From positions 1 to 64,000 of the forward strand of contig NZ_SMKV01000023.1 in NCBI RefSeq assembly GCF_004348445.1: a stretch of DNA of 64,000 nucleotides, in the 5' to 3' direction. Shown one piece after another: positions 33,989-41,994 of the stretch; position 1 is the stretch's first letter; each line of letters opens with the position of its first letter. The stretch comes from Saccharopolyspora aridisoli. GTDB lineage: Bacteria > Actinomycetota > Actinomycetes > Mycobacteriales > Pseudonocardiaceae. The position numbers were made by a program, and so were the translations under genes. Below the pieces are notes generated by a model. The model saw only the letters and a list, made by a program, of their open reading frames with translations, ran no database searches and was not told where the DNA came from.

Positions 33989-34849
33989 TCACGAGTTCTG
34001 TTCGGCGGGATCGTGGGACTTCAGGAACTCCTCGAGCGCGGTGAGGTGATCGGTGTTGATCTGGTCGACGTCGGCGTCGACCAGTTCGCGCCAGACCGCT
34101 TCCCGGGCGCCGGGCTCGATGTCCGGAGTGGCCCAGAACCGCACCTCGTAGCCCCCGGCGTGGGCGCGATCGACGAGCTCGTGCAGCTCCTGCCGTTCGT
34201 TCTCCGGCATGGGGCCGACGCCTTGCCAGGTGAACAGCCGGGTCCAGTTCTCGGAGAGGACCACGAGGTCGGCACTGGTGGCATCGGCCGGGGGCGGAGT
34301 GGCGATGCGGCCGTCCCCGGACGCCCAGCGGACCGGGTCTTCGAAGGTCTGGTTGGCCAGCTGGCCGGAGACGACGACCTCGACGGCGCGAGTGGTCTCG
34401 CGGTCGTTCGCCCACGAGCTGACCAGTTGCGGGCGGTCGTTGAGCTGGTCGGCGAGCACATCCCACACCGCCTGGCCGCCGTCCTTGACGTCGACGTAGA
34501 GGCGCAGCGGCTCGGTGGCACCGTCGTAGATCTCGCCGCCGTTGGCACCGGCGATCTCGGCCAGGGGCTCGAGGTAGAGCGACTCCAGGGTGCGGCTGCA
34601 GTCGGGCGCGTCGTGGCCGATGCACAGCTCGCCGTCCACCAACCAGACATCGGCCTCGACACTCCGGAAACCGTGCGAGAGCGCGTCGAACAGCGGCTGC
34701 TGGTGCTCGTAGTCGTTGTGAGCGTGGGCTCGCTCCAACGGCTGCACCCCGTCGGTGGGGCCGGCCACCGGCTCCGCGTGGGCATTGATGGGCACGATGA
34801 GCGCGAGAGCGGTCTGGGCGGCCAGGAAGGATGTCCGAGATGCACGCAT
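33989..34849 (-). CDS. Secreted glycerophosphodiester phosphodiesterase-like protein
   Basis: A 286-residue TIM-barrel phosphodiesterase of the GDPD/PI-PLC-like superfamily. A Sec signal spans residues 1-25 (ending INAHA-EP). The metal-binding and catalytic start is RAHAHNDYEHQQPLFDAL, then VEADVWLVDGELCIGHD, matching the HN-E-D-H pattern. The C-terminus QINTDHLTALEEFL is typical. It probably hydrolyses lysophospholipid head groups outside the cell. Confidence 0.8.
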   Translation of the reverse strand: MRASRTSFLAAQTALALIVPINAHAEPVAGPTDGVQPLERAHAHNDYEHQQPLFDALSHGFRSVEADVWLVDGELCIGHDAPDCSRTLESLYLEPLAEIAGANGGEIYDGATEPLRLYVDVKDGGQAVWDVLADQLNDRPQLVSSWANDRETTRAVEVVVSGQLANQTFEDPVRWASGDGRIATPPPADATSADLVVLSENWTRLFTWQGVGPMPENERQELHELVDRAHAGGYEVRFWATPDIEPGAREAVWRELVDADVDQINTDHLTALEEFLKSHDPAEQNS

Positions 34850-35202
34850 GTGCGCTATCCGAGCAGCGCCAGCGGGCGCCGAGGTGGCCTACCGGTAGCG
34901 GATGGGCAGCGCCCGGTCGACTGCGGCGCGAACTCCACCACCGGAGTTCGCGACCGTGCGAGCGAGAGCTGCGCGGACGCGGCCGACCGACGCCGCCCGC
35001 CTGCTCGGCACCCCGGCTTCAGTCGATCGAACGCTTCCGCGGGAGAAGTGGTGCCTGATCGGAACAGGAGGACCGAGAGCGGCACCACGTCGGAAGGACC
35101 AGTCCCGGTACTCGTACCCGCAGCGTCCTGGTCCCCAGCTCTGGCCACCTCCACACCTACGGCACGGACGAGCACGGCACGCTGCGTCAACTGCCGAACC
35201 GA
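34850..35202. other. Intergenic region with a hairpin
   Basis: No intact gene. A perfect 10-bp stem, CGCGAACTCC (34927-34936) with GGAGTTCGCG (34943-34952), and a 6-nt loop could terminate transcription from the YdcF gene. The rest shows only short protein-like scraps without starts. Confidence 0.45.
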
Positions 35203-35862
35203 TCATTCCTGCGCGAGACGGCGGGTGTACCCGGCCTTGCGCAGCCGCCGGTAGGCGTCGTCGACGTCGTCCGGAACCTCCTGCGCGATCGCGAAACCGC
35301 GGTCGGCGTAGAGGGTGATGCGCTGGGTGTCGCCGACGAGCATGTCGATGACGCGGTCGGCGTCGCCGATGGCTCGGACGTAGTCGTCCAGCGGGGTGCG
35401 CTGCGAGCTGCAGACGACGTCGGCCTCGGGCCAGACCTTCTTCGCCGTGGCGAAGGCTCGTCGCTGTTGGTAGGGCTTGGACACCAGCAGCAGGGACTCG
35501 ACCTCGCGGCCTACCAGGGCCTGGCGGGTGAACTCGATGTTCTCGGCGGTGTTGGTGGCCTTCGGCTCGACGACGATCGCCGCGTCCGGCACGCCGCGTT
35601 CGATCGCGTGCTCGCGGTAGTGCACGGCCTCACCGCGCGGGAACCGCTCGACGGTCGTCGGGGCGTTGGCGCCGGTGAACACGACCAGCGGGAACCACCC
35701 GCCGCCGTAGAGCTCGACGATGTGGTCCGCGACGCCGAGGTCGTGGCTGCCCAACCCCACCCCGACGTCGCAGGGCCGCAGCGCGTGCCCCATGTCGTGG
35801 TAGTCCCACAACAGCTCCGCGTCAGCTCGGTGCTCCCCCGGAACGGCAGTGCTGATCCCCAT
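35203..35862 (-). CDS. YdcF/DUF218 family protein
   Basis: A 219-residue cytoplasmic DUF218 protein. Conserved pieces are VGLGSHDLGVADHIVELY, VVFTGANAPT, VEPKATNTAENIEFTRQAL and LLVSKPYQQRRAFATAKKVW. Some relatives bind S-adenosylmethionine; others act on envelope carbohydrates. No enzymatic role is assured. GAGG precedes the ATG. Confidence 0.88.
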   Translation of the reverse strand: MGISTAVPGEHRADAELLWDYHDMGHALRPCDVGVGLGSHDLGVADHIVELYGGGWFPLVVFTGANAPTTVERFPRGEAVHYREHAIERGVPDAAIVVEPKATNTAENIEFTRQALVGREVESLLLVSKPYQQRRAFATAKKVWPEADVVCSSQRTPLDDYVRAIGDADRVIDMLVGDTQRITLYADRGFAIAQEVPDDVDDAYRRLRKAGYTRRLAQE

Positions 35863-35912
35863 CGACGCCTCACATCACGTGCTCGAGCTGACACCGCGAA
35901 CCTATCGCCCGG

Positions 35913-36875
35913 TCAGGCCGCTGCGTCCTGGAGCTCGGTGGGTTCTGCGATGACGTCGACCATCGCACCGTTGCGGGTGACGGTGATCTGCAGCGGTTTG
36001 CCGATGGCTTCGGCGAACATGAGCCGTTGCAGTCCCTGGGCGTTGCGGACGGGTTCGCCCGCGGCGGTCAGCACGAGGTCGCCGGGGTGGAGGCCCGCGC
36101 GGTCGGCCGGGCTGCGGCGCACGACGTCGACGACCCGCAGACCGGTGCGCTGGTCGATGCGCCGGGCCAGCTCCTCCGGCAGCGGCGCGGGCGTGGTGAC
36201 CAGACCGAGGTAGGCGCGGCGAACCCGCCCGGTGCGCATCAGCGAGTAGATGATCCGGCGGGTGGTCGAGTTGATCGGGATCGCCAGTCCCACACCGATC
36301 CCGGCCACGGCCGTGTTGATACCGACCACGACACCTCGCGCGTCGGCGAGGGCGCCGCCGGAGTTCCCGGGGTTGAGCGCGGCGTCGGTCTGGATGACGT
36401 CCTCGATCATCCGACCGGCGTGACCGCCACCCGAGGGCATCGACCTCCCGAGGCCGCTGACCACACCGGCCGTGACCGAGCCGGTCAAGCCGAGCGGATT
36501 GCCCACCGCCACCACCAGCTGGCCCACGACGAGCTCGTCGCTGTCCCCGAGCTCCACCGGTTTCGGCGTCTGCCCGTCGACGCGAACGACGGCCAGGTCC
36601 GAAAGGGGATCGGCGCCCACCAGGGACATCTCGGCGCTGGTGCCGTCGGCGAAGTAGGCGGTCCCTCCGCGCGAACCGCCGAGGACGTGCGCGTTGGTCA
36701 GCATGAAGCCGTCCTCGGTGAACACCACCGCCGACCCCGTGGCCTCACCCCACGCTCCGCGGGTGCGCAGGCTCGCCACGCTCGCCGTGATCTCGGCGGC
36801 CACCGAACTCACAGTGCGCGAATAAGCGTCCATCGCCCCCGCGTCGGACGATTCGGGAGCCCCGTGCTCAGCCAT
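35913..36875 (-). CDS. HtrA/DegP-like S1C serine protease, soluble
   Basis: A 320-residue trypsin-like protease with a PDZ domain. The triad is visible as TNAHVLGG (His), DPLSDLAVVRV (Asp) and LNPGNSGGALA (Ser). The PDZ segment begins around GLRVVDVVRRSPADRAGL. Unlike most actinobacterial HtrA proteins it has no N-terminal transmembrane helix or signal, so it appears cytoplasmic. It is monocistronic. Confidence 0.9.
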   Translation of the reverse strand: MAEHGAPESSDAGAMDAYSRTVSSVAAEITASVASLRTRGAWGEATGSAVVFTEDGFMLTNAHVLGGSRGGTAYFADGTSAEMSLVGADPLSDLAVVRVDGQTPKPVELGDSDELVVGQLVVAVGNPLGLTGSVTAGVVSGLGRSMPSGGGHAGRMIEDVIQTDAALNPGNSGGALADARGVVVGINTAVAGIGVGLAIPINSTTRRIIYSLMRTGRVRRAYLGLVTTPAPLPEELARRIDQRTGLRVVDVVRRSPADRAGLHPGDLVLTAAGEPVRNAQGLQRLMFAEAIGKPLQITVTRNGAMVDVIAEPTELQDAAA

Positions 36876-36953
36876 CTCGACCTCCCCGCCTCGAGCCGTT
36901 GCCGGGATAACACCGCCTCACCACCAGGGCATTCCCGAAACGGGCGGGCCGGG

Positions 36954-37120
36954 TCAGACGTAGGCGCGCAGGAAGGCGTCGACTCCGTCGGCGATGAGGG
37001 CGTGGAGCTCTCCGGCGTTGAGATCCGGGTTCTCGTCGATGACGTCGAGGGCCAGGCGCATGGTCAGTGCGATGAAGTGCTGGACCGCGCGGCGCGGGTC
37101 GGGGACGTGGAGGTCTCCCC
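36954..37120 (-). pseudogene. TetR-family regulator, C-terminal remnant
   Basis: About 55 residues of a TetR ligand domain (DPRRAVQHFIALTMRLAL, then AGELHALIADGVDAFL) ending at a stop at 36954. The HTH is missing: at about 37120 the sequence meets a truncated MFS gene on the other strand, head to head. The geometry is the same as at 8200. Confidence 0.65.
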
Positions 37121-37123
37121 TGC

Positions 37124-37876
37124 AGCCTCGGATCCGAGATCGGCTGGCTGGAGATCGGGCCGGTCGCACTGCTCCTCGCCGGAACAGCGGCTGTGGGCCG
37201 GTGGTGGATCGCGTCCGGCCGCACCCCGGAACCGCTGATCGACCTGCGCCGGCTGGGCGGACCGCTGCTGCTGACGCTGCTCATCATCGTGCTGTCCACC
37301 GGCTCGTACCAGAGCGTGCTGCAGCTGCTGCCGCTCGTCGGTGAAGTCCCGCTGAGCCAGGGGCTCGGGTACGGGCTCGGCGGGCAGGGGTCGCTGGCGA
37401 TGCTGCTGGCAGCGCCGGCCATCGGCGTCATGATCGGCGGTCCGCTGGCGGGCATCCTGGCGGGGCGCTTCGGCCCGGTGGTGACGCTCGCGGGAGCGGT
37501 GGGCCTCGGAACGATCGGCACCCTCGGCATGTTCGCCGGTGTCGCGTCCTTCCCGGCCGCCCTCGTCTTCGCGCTGCTGCTCGGGTTCACCGTCGGGGCG
37601 CTCGGCACTTCGGGGTTCAACGTGGCGGGCAGCCTCGCGCCCGCGAGCCAGCAGGCGACGGTGTCGAGCCTGGTCATGGTCATGGTCGCGGTCGGCTCCG
37701 TGATGCTCAACTTCGTGGGATCGGCGGTGCTGCACTCCACGGCGCTGCCCGCGGGTGGCGGAACCGTGAACTCGGGGCTCGGGGTCTTCACCTATCTCAC
37801 GATCGCCGCCGCCGCGTTCGGTCTGTCCACAGTGACCGCCGTCGTGCTGACCCGTCGGCAGAAGTCCATCAAGTGA
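37124..37876 (+). pseudogene. MFS transporter, C-terminal half
   Basis: About 250 residues with six or so helices, from GSEIGWLEIGPVALLLAG through LIDLRRLGGPLLLTLLIIVL to a stop at 37876. The N-terminal domain with the motif A loop is absent. It could be expressed from internal GTG 37193, but half an MFS is not expected to transport. It was probably the efflux target of the adjacent TetR before a deletion removed the region between them. The monooxygenase gene follows 11 nt later. Confidence 0.75.
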
Positions 37877-37887
37877 AGGAGGAAGAC

Positions 37888-39060
37888 GTGCGAGTTCTGG
37901 TTTCTGGTGCGAGCATCGCGGGATCTGCGGTCGCGTTCTGGTTGCACCGCAACGGGTTCGACGTGACGGTAGTCGAGAAGGCCGCATCGGTGCGAACCGG
38001 CGGGTATCCGATCGACGTGCGGGGAACCGCCCTGGAGGTCGTCGGCCGGATGGGGGTCCTGCCACAACTGCGGCAGGCCGACATCAAGACGCAGCGGCTG
38101 ACGTTCCTCGACGCCGACGGATCCGTCGCGGCCTCCGTGCACCCCCAGCACGTGGTGGGCGGTGTCGACGGGCAGGACCTGGAGATCCGCCGCGGTGATC
38201 TGACCGAGGTGCTCTACGAGGCCGTTCGCGACGACGTGGAGTTCGCGTTCAACGACTCCATCGACGCGCTCGACGAGCGCGAGGACGGCGTTCGCGTCAC
38301 CTTCCGCAGCGGTGCGCAGCGGAAGTTCGACCTCGTGGTCGGCGCCGACGGGCTGCACTCCCGGACCCGGGAGCTCATCTTCGGGCCCGAGCTCCAGTTC
38401 CACCGCTACCTGGGGTTCTGCTTCGCCGGGTTCACCACGCCCAACACCCTCGGGCTCTCCCACGAGGGCGTCATGTGGAACGCGCCCGGCAAGGCGGCGG
38501 CGCTCTACGGCGTCCGGGACAGCGACGAGCTGCACGGCTTCCTCAACATCGCCCGCCCGCACCCGCCGATGGAACTGCTGCGCGATCCCGACGCGCAGCG
38601 AGAGCTGGTCACCGACGCGTTCGCCGGGGAGGGCTGGGAGATCCCGACCATGGTCAAGGCGATGCGCGAATCCGATGACCTGTTCTTCGACACGGTCAGC
38701 CAGATCCACCTGCCCGCGTGGTCGCGCGGCCGGGTCGCCCTGGTCGGCGACGCGGCCCACGCGCCGTCCTTCCTGACCGGCCAGGGGTCCAGCCTCGCGC
38801 TGGTCGGCGCCTACGTGCTCGCCGACGCGCTGGCCGCCCACCCCGACCACACCGAGGCCTTCACCGCCTACGAGGCCACCACCCGCGAGTTCGTCAAGCT
38901 CAACCAAGCCCTCGTCGGCGAAGGCGACGCCACCCTGTTCCCCACCACGCGGGAGGCGCTGGAGAAGCGCAACGCAGGCCTGCGGGCACTCGCCGAGATG
39001 CCACCCGCGACCGGCAGGCCGGAGCACTCGGCCTTGACCCTGCCCGCTCCCAGGCGTTGA
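37888..39060 (+). CDS. FAD-dependent monooxygenase (PHBH/TetX-like)
   Basis: A 390-residue class A flavoprotein monooxygenase. The N-terminal FAD motif is VSGASIAGSAVAFWL, a conserved DG segment is VVGADGLHSRTREL, and the GD motif is LVGDAAHAPSFLTGQGSSLA. It hydroxylates aromatic or polyketide substrates; relatives inactivate antibiotics. GTG 37888 has a perfect AAGGAGGA. It lies 11 nt after the truncated MFS gene, so a TetR-MFS-monooxygenase detoxification operon once existed here and only this gene is intact. Confidence 0.9.
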   Translation: MRVLVSGASIAGSAVAFWLHRNGFDVTVVEKAASVRTGGYPIDVRGTALEVVGRMGVLPQLRQADIKTQRLTFLDADGSVAASVHPQHVVGGVDGQDLEIRRGDLTEVLYEAVRDDVEFAFNDSIDALDEREDGVRVTFRSGAQRKFDLVVGADGLHSRTRELIFGPELQFHRYLGFCFAGFTTPNTLGLSHEGVMWNAPGKAAALYGVRDSDELHGFLNIARPHPPMELLRDPDAQRELVTDAFAGEGWEIPTMVKAMRESDDLFFDTVSQIHLPAWSRGRVALVGDAAHAPSFLTGQGSSLALVGAYVLADALAAHPDHTEAFTAYEATTREFVKLNQALVGEGDATLFPTTREALEKRNAGLRALAEMPPATGRPEHSALTLPAPRR

Positions 39061-39072
39061 CCGGCGGCCGGA

Positions 39073-39831
39073 TCACGCCTGGTGCGCCGCCGGGCGGGTG
39101 ACCAGGCCGCGCGCGACGATCTCCAGCACTGCCGCGATCGCCACCGCCTCCACCGCCAGCAGCCCCACCAGCACGAACAGCTGCACGGCACCGGCCTGAA
39201 TCGGGCTGGCACCGCCCAGCAGCATGCCGACGAACGCGCCGGGCAGGGTCACCATGCCCACGGTGCGGGTCTGGTCGAGCGCGGGCACCAGCGCCGTTCC
39301 GGCCACGGGACGGGCGATTTCGAGCCGCGAGTCGCGTTCGGACAGACCCAGCGACAACGCAGCCTCCACCTCGCCGCGGCGCTGCGCCAGCTCGTCGAGG
39401 AGCCGCCGACCGGCCAGCCCCGTGGCGGTCAGCGCTCCCCCGATCAGCTGGCCGATCAGCGGGATCAGCACCAGCCCGGTCAGCGGCACGGCCCGCGACG
39501 CCAGCAGCACTCCCGCGACCGGGGCCACACCGGCGGCGATGGGCACGGCCCCCCACCACCACGTCCGGTTGCGGGTGATCCGCCGTCCCGCCGTGCGCGC
39601 GGCGACCGCGAACATGACCACGATGAACGCCGCCACGAGCCACGGCCAGCGCACCACGGAGGTGATGATCAGCGACACCAGCAGCAGCTGCGCGGCCCCG
39701 CGCGCACCGGCGGTGATCACGGCCCAGTGCCGCGCGAACCCGCCGAGGCGCACCACCGCAGCGGCCACGACCAGCAGCAGCACGACGACGGCACCGAGCA
39801 CCGGCGTCACCGGAACAGTCCCAGAACCCAC
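39073..39831 (-). CDS. fetB: FetB/UPF0014 family ABC transporter permease
   Basis: A 252-residue permease with about seven helices. The family signature DQTRTVGMVTLPGAFVGMLL, then GGASPIQAG, is intact. FetAB of E. coli exports iron. The usual ATPase FetA is not adjacent, so it must be encoded elsewhere or the gene is orphaned. The GTG at 39831 has AAGG upstream. It converges with the monooxygenase gene at a 12-nt gap. Confidence 0.85.
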   Translation of the reverse strand: MGSGTVPVTPVLGAVVVLLLVVAAAVVRLGGFARHWAVITAGARGAAQLLLVSLIITSVVRWPWLVAAFIVVMFAVAARTAGRRITRNRTWWWGAVPIAAGVAPVAGVLLASRAVPLTGLVLIPLIGQLIGGALTATGLAGRRLLDELAQRRGEVEAALSLGLSERDSRLEIARPVAGTALVPALDQTRTVGMVTLPGAFVGMLLGGASPIQAGAVQLFVLVGLLAVEAVAIAAVLEIVARGLVTRPAAHQA

Positions 39832-39867
39832 CCGGCGACCTTACGACCAAGGCGCTCCGGATTCCAG

Positions 39868-40845
39868 CTACCGGGGAGCGGCGGTGGAGCCGCGCGGGAT
39901 GAGGGTCGGGGCGCTCACCAGGGTTTCGCGGCTCCCCCGCCCGTCGTCGAGCAGCAGGCGCAGGGCGTCGGCGGCGATCTGCCTGAACGGCACCCGCACG
40001 GTCGTGAGCGGGACCGGCAGCCTGCTGACCACCGGGATGTCGTTGTAGCCGACGATCGACACGTCCCGGGGCACTTCCAAGCCCAGCGCGTGGGCGGCGG
40101 CGAGCACACCGATCGCCGTGTTGTCGTTGACCGCGAACACCGCGCTCGGCCGGTCCGGACGGTCCAGCAGCTGACGCCCTGCGAGTTCACCGGCCTCGAT
40201 CGAGAACGCATCACCGGCGACCAGCACCGGGTCGAAGCAGAGTCCACCGCTTTCCAAAGCCTCCCGGTAGCCCGCTGCGCGCCCTTGCGCGCTCGACGCG
40301 TGCGCGGGTCCACCGACCAGGCCGATCCTGCGGTGCCCGAGATCGATGAGGTGCCGCGTCGCCAACTGCGCTCCGAGGCGGTCGTCGCCGATGGCGGCCG
40401 GACTGCTGCCGTCGGTGCGCAGGGCGAGCGCGTAGGAGGTCTTGCCGACGTCGACCGGTTCGCCGACGCGCGCCGTGGTGAGGATGAGCCCGTCGACCCT
40501 GCGCCGCCGCAGCGACTGCACCGCCTTGTCCTGCACTTCCGGAAGGTCTTCGGTGGTCGCCACGACCGTGAACAGGTCGCGTCCGGCCGCGGCCTCGGTG
40601 ATCGCCTCGTAGAGCATCGCCATGACCGTGTCGGTGAGCCTGGGGACGATCACCCCGACCGTGCTGGTGCCGGAACGGCGCAGCCCGGAGGCGAGCGGGT
40701 CGCGGACGTAGCCGAGTTCGGCCGCGACCTCGCGAACGCGCTCCGCCGTCGCGTTGGTGGAGCGCGGGAGGCGCTCGTCGAGCACGCGGGAGACCGTGGA
40801 CTTGCTGACCCCGGCCGCCCGGGCCACATCGAGAATCGTCACCAC
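39868..40845 (-). CDS. LacI-family repressor
   Basis: A 325-residue regulator. The HTH is TILDVARAAGVSKSTVSRVL and the hinge is around RDPLASGLRRSGTSTVGVIV. The ligand domain is of the periplasmic-binding type (AVFAVNDNTAIGVL, VSIVGYNDIPV). It is divergent from a DapA-like aldolase gene, with two GGGAACGTTCCC operators between them, so it is the local repressor. The ligand is presumably the carbohydrate acid degraded by the aldolase. Confidence 0.92.
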   Translation of the reverse strand: MVTILDVARAAGVSKSTVSRVLDERLPRSTNATAERVREVAAELGYVRDPLASGLRRSGTSTVGVIVPRLTDTVMAMLYEAITEAAAGRDLFTVVATTEDLPEVQDKAVQSLRRRRVDGLILTTARVGEPVDVGKTSYALALRTDGSSPAAIGDDRLGAQLATRHLIDLGHRRIGLVGGPAHASSAQGRAAGYREALESGGLCFDPVLVAGDAFSIEAGELAGRQLLDRPDRPSAVFAVNDNTAIGVLAAAHALGLEVPRDVSIVGYNDIPVVSRLPVPLTTVRVPFRQIAADALRLLLDDGRGSRETLVSAPTLIPRGSTAAPR

Positions 40846-40866
40846 ACCCGGAGCCTACCCGAAGCT

Positions 40867-40932
40867 GGGAACGTTCCCGGGATCGGTCTTGACAGCCGGC
40901 GAGCCGTGACGCATGGTTCTGGGAACGTTCCC
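40867..40932 (+). promoter_or_regulatory. Aldolase operon promoter flanked by twin LacI operators
   Basis: Two identical palindromes, GGGAACGTTCCC, at 40867-40878 and 40921-40932, centre to centre 54 bp. Between them lies TTGACA (40889-40894), 17 nt before CATGGT (40912-40917), a plausible -35/-10 pair. One operator upstream and one at the start site is a typical LacI looping layout. Confidence 0.82.
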
Positions 40933-40961
40933 GCGACCGTTCCTAGAATGGAGCCCCTGGC

Positions 40962-41873
40962 ATGTCTCTCGATCTCCGCGGCCTCAATCCCGCTCCGGTC
41001 ACGCCGTTCACGCCGGACGGCGAGGTTGACCACCAGGCGATGGCCAAGCTCGGCCAATGGCTAGCCGGCCACGACGGCGTCACGAGCCTCGTAGTGCTCG
41101 GCCACGCCGGCGAGGGGACATTCCTGACCCAGAACGAGCAGGTCACCACCATCTCCCAGCTTGTCGACGCTGTCGACGTCCCGGTCATCGCCGGGATCAC
41201 CGGCGAAGGCACGCACGTGGCGGTGGACGAGGCCAAGCGCGCGGTCGCCGCCGGAGCCGAGGCGGCGCTGGTGTACCCCTCGCACGGCTGGCTGCGGTTC
41301 GGCTACCAGCAGGGCGCCCCGCAGGAGCGCTACCGCGCGATCTACGAGGAGGCGGGCCTGCCCTGCATCCTCTTCCAGTACCCGGACGTCACCAAGGCCA
41401 ACTACGACCTCGACACCCAGCTCGAAATCGCCGCCCAGCCGGGCGTTTTCGCCACGAAGAACGGCGTCCGGAACATGCGTCGCTGGGACACCGAGATCCC
41501 CGTCCTGCGACGGGAGAACCCTGATCTCCAGATCCTGTCGTGCCACGACGAGTACCTGCTGCACACCATGTTCGACGTGGACGGCCTGCTGGTCGGATAC
41601 GGCAACATCGCCCCTGAACCGCTGCTAGAACTCATCGCGGCTGGGAAGGCCGGGGACTACGCAGCGGCCCGCGCGGTGCACGACCGCCTGCTGCCGGTCA
41701 CCAAGGCCGTCTACCACCGCGGCTCGCACATGGAGGGCACCGTGGCCCTCAAAGTCGCGCTCAAAGCGCTCGGCGTGCTGGAGAACGCGACCGTGCGCTC
41801 TCCCCTGATCGACCTCTCCGCCGGAGCCGAGGAAGAGATCGTCCGGGCGCTGCGCAGCGCGAAGCTCATCTGA
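40962..41873 (+). CDS. DapA/NAL-family class I aldolase, not a true DapA
   Basis: A 303-residue Schiff-base aldolase or dehydratase. The catalytic Lys is in VFATKNGVRNM and the Tyr in ILFQYPDVTK. The DapA signature GTTGE is replaced by GHAGE, and the Arg that binds aspartate semialdehyde is absent. A sugar-acid substrate (as in KDG or 2-keto-3-deoxy-aldonate aldolases and dehydratases) is more likely. Regulated by the divergent LacI. An Nramp-fold carrier follows on the same strand. Confidence 0.88.
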   Translation: MSLDLRGLNPAPVTPFTPDGEVDHQAMAKLGQWLAGHDGVTSLVVLGHAGEGTFLTQNEQVTTISQLVDAVDVPVIAGITGEGTHVAVDEAKRAVAAGAEAALVYPSHGWLRFGYQQGAPQERYRAIYEEAGLPCILFQYPDVTKANYDLDTQLEIAAQPGVFATKNGVRNMRRWDTEIPVLRRENPDLQILSCHDEYLLHTMFDVDGLLVGYGNIAPEPLLELIAAGKAGDYAAARAVHDRLLPVTKAVYHRGSHMEGTVALKVALKALGVLENATVRSPLIDLSAGAEEEIVRALRSAKLI

Positions 41874-41884
41874 GCCAACCCGCG

Positions 41885-41912
41885 GGGCCGGGTGCGCGAG
41901 TGCATCCGGCCC
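41885..41912 (+). terminator. Attenuating hairpin between aldolase and Nramp-fold genes
   Basis: GGGCCGGGTGC (41885-41895) pairs with GCATCCGGCCC (41902-41912), one G-U pair, with a 6-nt loop. Without a strong T-run it may only lower downstream expression. Confidence 0.5.
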
Positions 41913-41994
41913 TTGCCGGCCACCCGGCCGGTCCGGTGACAATGCCGTCCCCGAACGACCCCGCGACAATGCCGCGTGGGGGTGAGGAAGCACG

